A stretch of 64,000 nucleotides of DNA from Saprospiraceae bacterium. GTDB lineage: Bacteria > Bacteroidota > Bacteroidia > Chitinophagales > Saprospiraceae. The notes beneath the pieces were generated by a model. That model saw only the letters and a list, made by a program, of their open reading frames with translations, was not told the DNA's origin and ran no database searches. Positions 35,651 through 43,673 of this stretch are shown here, piece after piece. The stretch's first letter is position 1. The number at the start of each line of letters is the position of its first letter. The DNA is taken from the NCBI GenBank assembly GCA_016716185.1, contig JADJWV010000002.1, positions 1,774,501-1,838,500 on the forward strand, in the 5' to 3' direction. The translations under genes and the position numbers were made by a program.

Positions 35651-35666
35651 AGCTTAAAGAAAATAC

Positions 35667-37064
35667 ATGCAATACGATATTATTGTTATTGGAGCTGGAC
35701 CGGGAGGCTATGTAGCAGCAATCAGAGCCGCTCAACTCGGAAAAAAAGTAGCCATTATTGAACGCGAATCACTCGGAGGGATATGCCTGAACTGGGGCTG
35801 CATTCCAACCAAAGCCTTGTTGAAAAGTGCTCAGGTATTTGAATACCTTCTACATGCTGGTGATTATGGAATAGAAACTAAAAATACGAAAGCAAATTTC
35901 ACATCGATCATTAGCCGCAGCAGGTCAGTTGCAGATGGCATGAGCAAAGGTGTACAGTTCCTGATGAAAAAAAATAAAATTCAGGTTATCAATGGTACGG
36001 CGCAACTGGCTAAAAACAAATCCGTAGTGGTGACTACCGCAGACGGTAAAAAAGAAGAATTCAAAGCAGACCACATCATTCTCGCCACAGGCGGAAGGGC
36101 AAAACAACTCGATAATATTCCCATAGACGGCAAACAAATTATCGATTATAGAAAAGCCATGACGCTCGAAATTTTACCTGCAAAGATGCTCATAGTTGGA
36201 GCAGGAGCCATTGGCGTTGAGTTTGCATATTTTTACAATGCTCTGGGAACGGAAGTCCACATTGTTGAATTTTTAGAGCAGGGATTGGTGCCTCGAGAAG
36301 ATGCAGATATTTCAAAGGAACTCACAAAAATATTTAAGAAAAAAGGCATCAACACTTATGCCAATACAAGCGTCGAATCCGTTCAAAAAGGCAAAACCGG
36401 TTTGCAAGTTCAATTAAAAAGCAGAGCCGATGGTAAGCTGACGCAAATAGAATGTGATGTCGTTCTGTCTGCAACCGGAATCACCCCGAATACCGAAAAT
36501 TTAGGACTGGAGGGATTGGGTATTAAAACAGATAGAGGATTTATCTTGGTCGATAAAGATTGCAAGACAAACGTTCCCGGAATTTACGCAATTGGCGATA
36601 TCATTCCGGGTCCGGCTTTAGCACACGTGGCCAGTGCTGAAGGAATCCATTGTGTGGAAAGAATTTGTGGTTTACATTCCGAACCCATCGACTACAACAA
36701 CATACCGGGGTGTACCTATTGCAGCCCTGAAATTGCTTCAGTAGGTTATACAGAAGCCGCGGCTAAAGCTGCAGGCTACGAATTGCTGATCGGTAAATTT
36801 CCTTTTTCCGCTTCAGGAAAAGCCAGTGCAGCGGGTGCTAAAGAAGGATTTGTAAAAGTGATATTCGACAAAAAGTACGGAGAGTTGCTTGGCGCTCATT
36901 TCATAGGAATGAATGTAACTGAAATGATCGCTGAAATTGTCCTCGCCAGAAAACTGGAAACAACCGGGCATGAAATTCTAAAAAGCATTCATCCACATCC
37001 TACCATGTCTGAAGCCGTTATGGAAGCCACAGCTGCAGCATATGGGGAAGTAATCCATTTATAG
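35667..37064 (+). CDS. lpdA: Dihydrolipoyl dehydrogenase (E3)
   Basis: FAD enzyme reoxidising dihydrolipoyl groups of 2-oxoacid dehydrogenase complexes and the glycine cleavage system. Its 465 residues carry FAD-binding IGAGPGGYVAAIRA, redox cysteines in GGICLNWGCIPTKALL, NAD-binding VGAGAIGVEFAYF, the second FAD motif YAIGDIIPGPALAH, and the C-terminal catalytic HPHPTMSEAVMEA. Complete. It is not next to E1 or E2 genes, so it may serve several complexes. A monocistronic gene with its own promoter box. Confidence 0.96.
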   Translation: MQYDIIVIGAGPGGYVAAIRAAQLGKKVAIIERESLGGICLNWGCIPTKALLKSAQVFEYLLHAGDYGIETKNTKANFTSIISRSRSVADGMSKGVQFLMKKNKIQVINGTAQLAKNKSVVVTTADGKKEEFKADHIILATGGRAKQLDNIPIDGKQIIDYRKAMTLEILPAKMLIVGAGAIGVEFAYFYNALGTEVHIVEFLEQGLVPREDADISKELTKIFKKKGINTYANTSVESVQKGKTGLQVQLKSRADGKLTQIECDVVLSATGITPNTENLGLEGLGIKTDRGFILVDKDCKTNVPGIYAIGDIIPGPALAHVASAEGIHCVERICGLHSEPIDYNNIPGCTYCSPEIASVGYTEAAAKAAGYELLIGKFPFSASGKASAAGAKEGFVKVIFDKKYGELLGAHFIGMNVTEMIAEIVLARKLETTGHEILKSIHPHPTMSEAVMEATAAAYGEVIHL

Positions 37065-37068
37065 GGCT

Positions 37069-37539
37069 TCAGTAGGGTAACTTTATTTTTATGTAAATAA
37101 AGTGAAGCAGCCAGGCTGGACCGATAAGCAGAAACTGAATATCCTGTAAAAATGAAGGTTTTTTTCCTTCTATATGATGGCCTATAAATTGACCAATCCA
37201 GGCAATCACAAAAATACCCAATGACAATAATGCAGGGTGAATACCAATGGTTTGACTGTATTCTGCTAATTTTAAATTTCCCAAGAGCAATAAAAAACTA
37301 ATTATTGCAAACCCAATAAACAAAGTAAATGATAATCTGAAATAATAAATCAGCGCAAAAATCAAAAGTAAACTTGCCCAGTTGATCCATGGTGACAATT
37401 GAAATGGAAAAGGTATTTGTATTATCAATCCCACCAAACTAAACATGATCGCTGGAATACAGATCCAATGGATTGTTTTGTTTATGTGATTTTGGTGACT
37501 TTCTCCGTAAGTATGCAGCAGGGAATCAATTTTTTTCAT
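37069..37539 (-). CDS. Mpo1-like (DUF962) membrane protein
   Basis: Integral membrane protein of 156 residues with four to five hydrophobic segments. It shows the Mpo1/DUF962 pattern: YGESHQNHINKTIHWICIP near the start (conserved His and Asn) and QFIGHHIEGKKPS with LLIGPAWL near the end. The yeast homologue is an iron-dependent dioxygenase acting on 2-hydroxy fatty acids; the conserved histidines for iron are present. The bacterial substrate is not established. Converges with lpd, 4 bases between stops. Confidence 0.85.
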   Translation of the reverse strand: MKKIDSLLHTYGESHQNHINKTIHWICIPAIMFSLVGLIIQIPFPFQLSPWINWASLLLIFALIYYFRLSFTLFIGFAIISFLLLLGNLKLAEYSQTIGIHPALLSLGIFVIAWIGQFIGHHIEGKKPSFLQDIQFLLIGPAWLLHFIYIKIKLPY

Positions 37540-37579
37540 GGTATAAGGTCTTGATGAGTTACTTAAGTATTTAAAATCG

Positions 37580-38023
37580 CTATTCCCTATCGAAATCCTT
37601 GTACATCTGGAAATGCTCGATGTTTATCTCAATAAAAGAATCGCCCTCCACATGGTATTCTAACTTTTCATAAAATCTTTTGGCTACATCGCGGGCATGT
37701 AACATTATTCTGCGATAACCATTTTGTACAGCCCACGCTTCAGCAGCGTGAACCAGCATCGCTCCGATTCCTTGATTTTGAAAATCAGGATCAACTGCAA
37801 CCTGCCTCATTTGAAGTATCGAGTCATCCGATTTTTTGAGAACGAGGCATCCGCGGAGTCTGTTGCATGAATCAAAAGCACCCAGGTGGATCTGGTCAAA
37901 TTCGGCTTCCAGTTGAGCTTCACTAAACTGCATATTTAGAGGTTCCCTGAGTACCCTGTCCCTTAATTTTATTTCTTCGTCGTATTCGGGACTTAAATAT
38001 GTAATTTCATGAATGGTATGCAT
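37580..38023 (-). CDS. GNAT-family N-acetyltransferase
   Basis: Acetyl-CoA-dependent acetyltransferase of 147 residues. The CoA-binding motif A is QVAVDPDFQNQGIGAMLVHAAE, and the motif B region is AKRFYEKLEYHVEGD. The N-terminal ELRDRVLREPL-like segment (KLRDRVLREPL) resembles the ElaA and related groups. The substrate is unknown. It lies 2 bases after the HMG-CoA lyase gene and is probably on its transcript. Confidence 0.85.
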   Translation of the reverse strand: MHTIHEITYLSPEYDEEIKLRDRVLREPLNMQFSEAQLEAEFDQIHLGAFDSCNRLRGCLVLKKSDDSILQMRQVAVDPDFQNQGIGAMLVHAAEAWAVQNGYRRIMLHARDVAKRFYEKLEYHVEGDSFIEINIEHFQMYKDFDRE

Positions 38024-38025
38024 AA

Positions 38026-38895
38026 CTATTTAGGTTCCGTTTCAAATATGTAACTTGAGTAAGTCAAAGCTTCATGAAATTTATTCAAATCAATTCCGCA
38101 ATTAATATTTCTCGATTGAAAAAATGAAATCATTTTTTCAGTTGGCATATTACCCGTTAAATCATCCTTGGCCATGGGGCAACCACCAAATCCTTTTATG
38201 GCTCCATCAAACTTTCGGCAACCGGAAGCATAGGCTGCTTCAAGTTTTTCCTCGTATGAGTCGGGACGCGTATGGAAATGAGCCCCGAATTCGATTTCAG
38301 GATATTTGGGAATTAAATTGGAGAATAAATACCGGATACTTTCCGGATTGGCAACTCCAATGGTATCCGATAAGGCTATTTTGTTTACTCCTAAAGATTT
38401 CAGATACTCCGTCCACTCCAAAGCGATGTCAGCATTCCAGGAATCCCCATATGGATTTCCGAATGCCATGGACAGATAAACCAGCAGTTCCTTGTCATTT
38501 GACAAACATTGATCCAGGATGACTTTTAATTGCTCAGACGACTCGGATAGATTCGCATTGGTATTTCTCATTTGAAAGGTCGGAGAAATCGAGAATGGAT
38601 AGCCGACCAATCGAATTTGTTCAAAACTACAGGCAGCCACAGCTCCTCTCAAATTGGCGACAATCGCAAGAAGTTTAGTAGAACTTGATGTTAAATCCAG
38701 TTGGTTGACAATTTCCGGAGTGTCTTGCATCTGGGGAATGGCTTTCGGCGAAACAAAACTTCCGAAATCAAGTGTATCAAATTGTACCTCAAGCAGTTTT
38801 TGTAAATACTTAATTTTAAGTTCGGTAGGTACGAATGTTTTCAAGCCTTGCATGGCATCTCTGGGGCATTCGACCAATTTTATGTCCCGAATCAT
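38026..38895 (-). CDS. Hydroxymethylglutaryl-CoA lyase
   Basis: Cleaves HMG-CoA to acetyl-CoA and acetoacetate in leucine catabolism. With the start at 38895 it has 289 residues. The TIM-barrel start is KLVECPRDAMQGL, with SFVSPKAIPQMQD, ALSDTIGVANPESI, FGAHFHTRPDS (metal-binding His pair) and the signature GFGGCPMAKDDLTGN with the catalytic Cys. The longest frame begins 28 codons earlier with a hydrophobic, non-homologous stretch; MIRDIKLVE is the natural N-terminus. Confidence 0.9.
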   Translation of the reverse strand: MIRDIKLVECPRDAMQGLKTFVPTELKIKYLQKLLEVQFDTLDFGSFVSPKAIPQMQDTPEIVNQLDLTSSSTKLLAIVANLRGAVAACSFEQIRLVGYPFSISPTFQMRNTNANLSESSEQLKVILDQCLSNDKELLVYLSMAFGNPYGDSWNADIALEWTEYLKSLGVNKIALSDTIGVANPESIRYLFSNLIPKYPEIEFGAHFHTRPDSYEEKLEAAYASGCRKFDGAIKGFGGCPMAKDDLTGNMPTEKMISFFQSRNINCGIDLNKFHEALTYSSYIFETEPK

Positions 38896-38957
38896 AGTGC
38901 AATGAACGAAATTCCATCGAAATTGCGTTAATAATACAAACGATTTCAAATTAAATA

Positions 38958-39176
38958 ATGAATACCAATAGACAATCATGGATGCTGGTCGGCGGGTTTC
39001 TGCTTTTTGTAATTGGTCTGCTTTCGCTGATCCTCAGTCTGGTAGGAATTCAACTGCAAATCCTGCAGCCCATAGAATCTTTGGGATTTTTTTATGCCTC
39101 TCTGATAAAATTGGTATTGGTGATCACAGGATTAATTATGGCTTTTTTCAGTACATCAAATAACAAAATACTCTAA
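38958..39176 (+). CDS. Small two-helix membrane protein
   Basis: Hypothetical protein of 72 residues with two clear membrane helices (about 9-30 and 43-66) and short polar ends. No motif identifies it. It lies alone between the HMG-CoA lyase gene (divergent) and the TonB-like gene 62 bases downstream. The competing frame at 38978-39163 lacks such a clean pattern, so this frame is favoured. Confidence 0.6.
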   Translation: MNTNRQSWMLVGGFLLFVIGLLSLILSLVGIQLQILQPIESLGFFYASLIKLVLVITGLIMAFFSTSNNKIL

Positions 39177-39238
39177 TGTTTTAACGCTACATTAATAAAT
39201 AATTATCTAATTTTACGTTCTTATCAATAGTTAAAGGC

Positions 39239-40237
39239 ATGGCACAATATTATCATTACGATGCACAAAAAGTCGAGAGCGGCAACAAACGAGTAGGTTA
39301 TTTAATCTCCGGCATTATTCATGCTTTACTTCTTTTGTTGATTTTATGGAGATTTTTGGAATTGCCCGTTGAAGCTCCTCAGGAATATGCGATTGAATTG
39401 CTAGGCCCTAAACCACAATATGTTGAACCCATTCAGGATCAGGACCCTGGTGGCGGGAATTCCGCAGGTCCTGAGGATACAGAACCGAAAGAAGGAGGTT
39501 CGCCTGGAAGTGAAGCTCCGGAAAGCAAAGTACCGGAGGATGCCGTGAAAGTAGAAGATAAGATTGAAGAAAAAATAGAACCCGTAAAGCCTAATCCGTT
39601 ACCTACGACACCATCTCCAAAACCAGTAATCACTACCCCTACCCCTGAAGTTGTAAAAGTTGATCCTCCCAAGAAAATAGAAGTTCCGGGTCCGACCAGA
39701 CCTGGTCCGATTCCAAATAACAATCCACCCGTGGTTACCAAACCCAACACCCAAACAGGTGGAGCCAGTGGAAGTTCCGGAAATGCAAATTCCGGCGACG
39801 ACACCGCTCCCGGGAGTGGCGGCTCGGGTACAGGCTCAGGTGGCGGAACAGGGTCCGGAGGTGCAAACACCGGCAGTGGAACCGGAGGCGGAGGTGGCAC
39901 AGGGAGCGGAACGGGCGGAGGCTCCGGAGATGGTGCCGGAGTTGATTTTGACGAAATAGGTGTTTTGCGCAGAAAAGTAATTTATAGACCCGATCTTACT
40001 GGTTTAGCCAGAGAAAAACCGCAAACCGTTGTTTTTAACATGTGCGTCAACCGCGAAGGATCTGTTACTTACATACGTTACAATCCAAAATTGTCTAAAA
40101 CCAAGGAAGTTAATTTTATCAGAGAAGCTACATTAAAAATGCAGCAATACAAATTTCAGCCCGATCCCAAAGCGGCCAGAAAAGAATGTGGAACCTTTTC
40201 GTTTACAGCTTCCGGCGTAATCCAGCGACTTAATTAA
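39239..40237 (+). CDS. TonB-like energy-transducer protein with Pro/Gly-rich linker
   Basis: Inner-membrane protein of 332 residues. A short cytosolic N-terminus precedes one membrane anchor (about 23-40), then a long periplasmic linker rich in Pro, Glu and Lys (60-170) and almost pure Gly/Ser/Thr (175-235). The last 90 residues form a compact domain (VVFNMCVNREGSVTYI, KMQQYKFQPDP) like the TonB C-terminal fold. TonB couples proton-motive force to outer-membrane receptors through ExbB/ExbD; these are not adjacent. A near -7 box (TAATTTTA, 39208-39215) precedes the gene. Confidence 0.7.
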   Translation: MAQYYHYDAQKVESGNKRVGYLISGIIHALLLLLILWRFLELPVEAPQEYAIELLGPKPQYVEPIQDQDPGGGNSAGPEDTEPKEGGSPGSEAPESKVPEDAVKVEDKIEEKIEPVKPNPLPTTPSPKPVITTPTPEVVKVDPPKKIEVPGPTRPGPIPNNNPPVVTKPNTQTGGASGSSGNANSGDDTAPGSGGSGTGSGGGTGSGGANTGSGTGGGGGTGSGTGGGSGDGAGVDFDEIGVLRRKVIYRPDLTGLAREKPQTVVFNMCVNREGSVTYIRYNPKLSKTKEVNFIREATLKMQQYKFQPDPKAARKECGTFSFTASGVIQRLN

Positions 40238-41444
40238 AATCAGGATAAAGTAAATACTGGGTTCGCTTACGTTTAAATGACTCAAGTCCTGCAATCCAGG
40301 ATTTCCTTATCTCATTTTCGCTTTTACCGGCTAGTATCAGTCTTCTCAATTGATCTGTCCCCGCAAGTTTATCGATGAAATTGGTTTTTAGAAAAAATGT
40401 ATCTTTTCCTTTGAAATCTTTAAACGCTGAAAGTAAATGGCTTAAATCAATTTTTTTCATGCCGTGTAATTTGTTGATACTAATTCCCCTAAGATCATGT
40501 CCATAACATAATACATTTTCCAAAGGTGGATGCATGGCTCCTTTTTTAGGAACCGGAGTAAATGAAAAATCCGATTTTAACTCGGGATGTCCATAAACTA
40601 AAAATGGAAAATCGGTTCCTCGTCCCACGCTGACTCTCGTACCTTCAAAAAAACACAAGCCGGGATAAAGTAAAATAGATCGCAATGTTCTTAAGTTTGG
40701 AGAAGGAGGAATTTCAATGTTTACAATTTTATTGCGATCGTAATTTTTACAAAGAATATAACTCATGTCAAGTTGTTTGCAAGCATTTATCCAGCACTCC
40801 CCTTTGATCATGTTAGCCAATTCGGCAAGGGTCATACCATATACAACCGGTATGGGATGTAATCCTACAAATGATCTGAATGTCGAATCTAAAACGGGTC
40901 CATCGATAAAATGGCCATTGGGGTTGAGCCGGTCTAAAATCAAAAGCTTGATATTGTTTTCAGCGCAGGCTTCCATCACGTAGTGTAGCGTGCTGATGTA
41001 TGTATAAAAACGGGTACCGACATCCTGCAGATCGAAAATGATTAATTCTATTCCGGTAAGATCCTGCTTCGTTGGCTTATGACTTTTTCCATACAGAGAT
41101 ATAAGCTGAATACCGGTTAAAGAATCAATCGCTGACGCAATGTGCTTCCCTGCATCTTCACTGCCACGAAACCCGTGTTCCGGAGCAAAAATGGTTTGAA
41201 CAAATATACCGGAGCTAAGTGCGGTATCCACCAAATGTGTTTTTTCAATCAGAGAAGTATGATTTACTACGACTCCCACTCTTTTCCCCTTTGCATACCT
41301 GAGGATTTCATCGAATCTGTAAATACCAGGTTTAGCTTCAGAGCTCGAATTCATCTGCTCCAAAGGCATTAACTTTGTTGTTGAAAGTTGACAAAAGCTA
41401 AACAGGAAAACAAGACTCGTGAACCATCCGAAATTTGCGATCAT
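40230..41444 (-). CDS. Exo-beta-N-acetylmuramidase NamZ-like (DUF1343)
   Basis: Secreted DUF1343 protein of 404 residues; the characterised member NamZ removes MurNAc from the non-reducing end of peptidoglycan fragments. Conserved blocks: FAPEHGFRG, LISLYGKSHKPT, DLQDVGTRFYTYIST, LDRLNPNG, PVVYGMTLAEL and GRGTDFPF. The start at 41444 gives a signal peptide (hydrophobic to about residue 17, Cys18). It overlaps the 5' end of the exonuclease gene head to head by 26 bases. A longer frame to 41507 exists but would bury the signal peptide. Its 3' end overlaps the TonB-like gene's end by 8 bases. Confidence 0.85.
   Translation of the reverse strand: MIANFGWFTSLVFLFSFCQLSTTKLMPLEQMNSSSEAKPGIYRFDEILRYAKGKRVGVVVNHTSLIEKTHLVDTALSSGIFVQTIFAPEHGFRGSEDAGKHIASAIDSLTGIQLISLYGKSHKPTKQDLTGIELIIFDLQDVGTRFYTYISTLHYVMEACAENNIKLLILDRLNPNGHFIDGPVLDSTFRSFVGLHPIPVVYGMTLAELANMIKGECWINACKQLDMSYILCKNYDRNKIVNIEIPPSPNLRTLRSILLYPGLCFFEGTRVSVGRGTDFPFLVYGHPELKSDFSFTPVPKKGAMHPPLENVLCYGHDLRGISINKLHGMKKIDLSHLLSAFKDFKGKDTFFLKTNFIDKLAGTDQLRRLILAGKSENEIRKSWIAGLESFKRKRTQYLLYPDFN
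41370..41377 (+). promoter_or_regulatory. -7 box (TAACTTTG) for the exonuclease gene, inside namZ
   Basis: Exact TAnnTTTG on the plus strand, 41 bases before the GTG at 41419 and within the antisense namZ coding region. Confidence 0.5.
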
Positions 41445-42840
41445 AGACATTGAAACTACAGGCGGACTTGCCCGAAGGGACAAAATTACGGAAATAGGGA
41501 TCATCATTTTTCAAAACGGCGAAGTCCTTGATCAATTTTCTTCACTCATTAATCCGGAACGGAGCATACCACCCGAAATTACCCGTATTACCGGTATTAC
41601 CAATGAGATGGTAGAACAGGCCCCTAAATTTTACGAACTCGCTAAAGAAATTATACTGCTTACACAGGATTGTGTTTTTGTAGCGCACAATGTTCATTTT
41701 GATTACAGTTTTATCAAGGAAGAATTTCACCAGCTTGGATTTACTTTCCAATTGAAGAAGTTATGTACCCTTCAATTGAGTCGTAAACTATTTAAAAACT
41801 TAAATTCCTACAGTCTTGGTTCTCTCATTCAGCACTTCTCCATTCCGGTAGAAGCCAGACATCGGGCTATGGATGATTGTAAGGCGACCCTGCAGCTATT
41901 TAAGGAAATCATCAAAGCACAGCAACAGAATGTATCTGATTTTTCAAAATTGATCCCCAAGTTGATCAAAGACCAAAAACTTCCCGCTAATCTTCCTGAA
42001 GACACCCTCTCTAAACTGCCTGAAAGGCCCGGTGTATATACAATGCTAAGCAAAGACCTGATTCCTGTTTACATAGGAAAAAGCAAAAGTATCAGGGACA
42101 GGATTCTTCAACATTTTAGCGATTTGGGATCGAAATCTCAAAAAATGTTACAAACAGTTCATTTTATCGACCACCAGCTTACCGGAAATGAACTCATGGC
42201 TTCTTTGATCGAAGCCCAATTGATCAAACAACATCAACCGGAAATCAACAGAGCATTGCGCAAGAAAACGCACGCGTTTTTACTCACAAAATTAAAGCAT
42301 GCTTTGCATTACAACAGATTCCGGATAACGGAAGCGATATGGCTGGAGCCTAATGAGGAAATTTTAAATCATTACGCAACCAGTCTTTCTGCAAAGCAAC
42401 ATATCGAATATCTTCTGATTCAATATAATTTATGCAGCCATATCAACAGTGAAAAATCCAATGCAGGTCCTTGTCATGCTTATCAATTGAACCAATGCTT
42501 TGGAGCCTGTTGCGGACAAGAAAGTGCTGAATCGTACAATTTGAGGTTCGAAGAAGCGTGTACCCAGGTGAATAATATTTTTAAGGAAAATTTTATGATC
42601 ATCGGCGATGGTATCGAAGCGCATGAAAAATCTGTGATCTGTGTAGAGTTTGGCTTTTGTCGTTACATTGGTTTTGTAAGTGAAGAGCTGAGCTTTATGG
42701 ATCCGGAAGCCATAAAATCAGAACTTAAGCCCTATGATGGTAATGTTGAAACCAACCGAATGATCCAATTTTACCTAAAAAAAGACAAGCAATATAAAGT
42801 CATCAATTATCACCTGCAGGAATTCCAGGAAAACGAATAA
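41419..42840 (+). CDS. DEDDh exonuclease fused to GIY-YIG endonuclease
   Basis: Two-domain nuclease of 473 residues. Residues 1-165 are a DnaQ-type 3'-5' exonuclease with the DEDDh set Asp10, Glu12 (IIDIETTGG), Asp95 and His148/Asp153 (HRAMDD). Residues 203-285 are a UvrC-like GIY-YIG domain with GVY (205-207), YIG (218-220), the conserved Arg of SIRDRI and Glu265. A C-terminal region (290-473) has a Cys cluster (LCSHINSE, GPCHA, CFGACCG), resembling the UvrC and Cho layout. The architecture is common in Bacteroidota (from memory) and suggests a repair role. The GTG start overlaps namZ head to head. Confidence 0.88.
   Translation: MNHPKFAIIDIETTGGLARRDKITEIGIIIFQNGEVLDQFSSLINPERSIPPEITRITGITNEMVEQAPKFYELAKEIILLTQDCVFVAHNVHFDYSFIKEEFHQLGFTFQLKKLCTLQLSRKLFKNLNSYSLGSLIQHFSIPVEARHRAMDDCKATLQLFKEIIKAQQQNVSDFSKLIPKLIKDQKLPANLPEDTLSKLPERPGVYTMLSKDLIPVYIGKSKSIRDRILQHFSDLGSKSQKMLQTVHFIDHQLTGNELMASLIEAQLIKQHQPEINRALRKKTHAFLLTKLKHALHYNRFRITEAIWLEPNEEILNHYATSLSAKQHIEYLLIQYNLCSHINSEKSNAGPCHAYQLNQCFGACCGQESAESYNLRFEEACTQVNNIFKENFMIIGDGIEAHEKSVICVEFGFCRYIGFVSEELSFMDPEAIKSELKPYDGNVETNRMIQFYLKKDKQYKVINYHLQEFQENE
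41481..41488 (-). promoter_or_regulatory. -7 box (TAATTTTG) for namZ, inside the exonuclease gene
   Basis: Exact TAnnTTTG on the minus strand, 36 bases before the namZ ATG at 41444 and within the exonuclease coding region. Confidence 0.5.
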
Positions 42841-42852
42841 CGAATCAATAAT

Positions 42853-43659
42853 TTAAAGATAATAAGCCATTTGACTCCTGTATTCCTTGGCCTTTCTGCT
42901 CACCCAATCTTCAAAGGCATGGTTTTCTTCAGGAACACATATTCCACGTGAGACATTGATCAGTAGGCCTCCCGCTTTGTTTTTACCATGTTGAATTATT
43001 CCGGCAAGATCCCCACCCTGTGCTCCGACTCCAGGTACCAGTAAAAAATGGTCCGGACAAATCGATCTGATGTTCTGAAAAGATTCGGGGTGCGTAGCAC
43101 CACAGACAAACATGATTTGTTCGTGACTGTTTTCATATGAAAACAACTTCATTGTTTGTTCGTATACCAGGTTCCCGTTTTGTAATTTTAACTTTTCAAG
43201 GTCGTTGCTTCCCTCATTGGAAGTTAATGCGAGCACTATCGACCATTTATCTTTAAAATCCAGAAAGGGTTGCAAAGAATCCCTGCCCATATAAGGATGC
43301 AAGGTGACTGCATCAGCATTTAATCTTCGAAAATAGTACTCCGCATATAACCTGCTTGTATTTCCAATGTCCGCTCGTTTAGCATCTGCAATAATCAGGC
43401 AATCATCCGGAATGGATTTCACAACGCGTTCCAGTTGAGACCAACCGGAAGGACCATGAGCTTCAAAAAAAGCTACATTAATTTTATAAGCAATTGCGTG
43501 TTTGTGTGTTAATTCAATTATATTTTGACAAAACTGGTATAATGATTCACCAGAATCATGAAAGGACTTTGGAATCCATTTTACATCGGGATCCAATCCT
43601 ACGCAAAGCATGGATTTTTTTAGTTGTATCTGCTCAGAAAGAAATTTAAAATTTTTCAT
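42853..43659 (-). CDS. pyrF: Orotidine 5'-phosphate decarboxylase
   Basis: Final enzyme of de novo UMP synthesis, decarboxylating OMP. About 268 residues, the longer PyrF type 2. The catalytic tetrad is in IIADAKRADIGNTS; substrate-binding features include CVGLDPD near the start and LLVPGVGAQGGDL near the end. The ATG at 43659 (MKNFKF) is preferred; 43668 is possible. It lies just after mrp. It and the pyrR-pyrB pair are the pyrimidine genes seen here, at separate loci. Confidence 0.94.
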   Translation of the reverse strand: MKNFKFLSEQIQLKKSMLCVGLDPDVKWIPKSFHDSGESLYQFCQNIIELTHKHAIAYKINVAFFEAHGPSGWSQLERVVKSIPDDCLIIADAKRADIGNTSRLYAEYYFRRLNADAVTLHPYMGRDSLQPFLDFKDKWSIVLALTSNEGSNDLEKLKLQNGNLVYEQTMKLFSYENSHEQIMFVCGATHPESFQNIRSICPDHFLLVPGVGAQGGDLAGIIQHGKNKAGGLLINVSRGICVPEENHAFEDWVSRKAKEYRSQMAYYL

Positions 43660-43673
43660 GCGTGGCACTTTGA

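Noticed and set aside
39439..39900. Long antisense open frame of 153 codons rich in Pro, Gly and Val
   Set aside because: It is the mirror of the Gly/Pro-rich linker of the TonB-like gene; GC-rich low-complexity DNA lacks stops on both strands.
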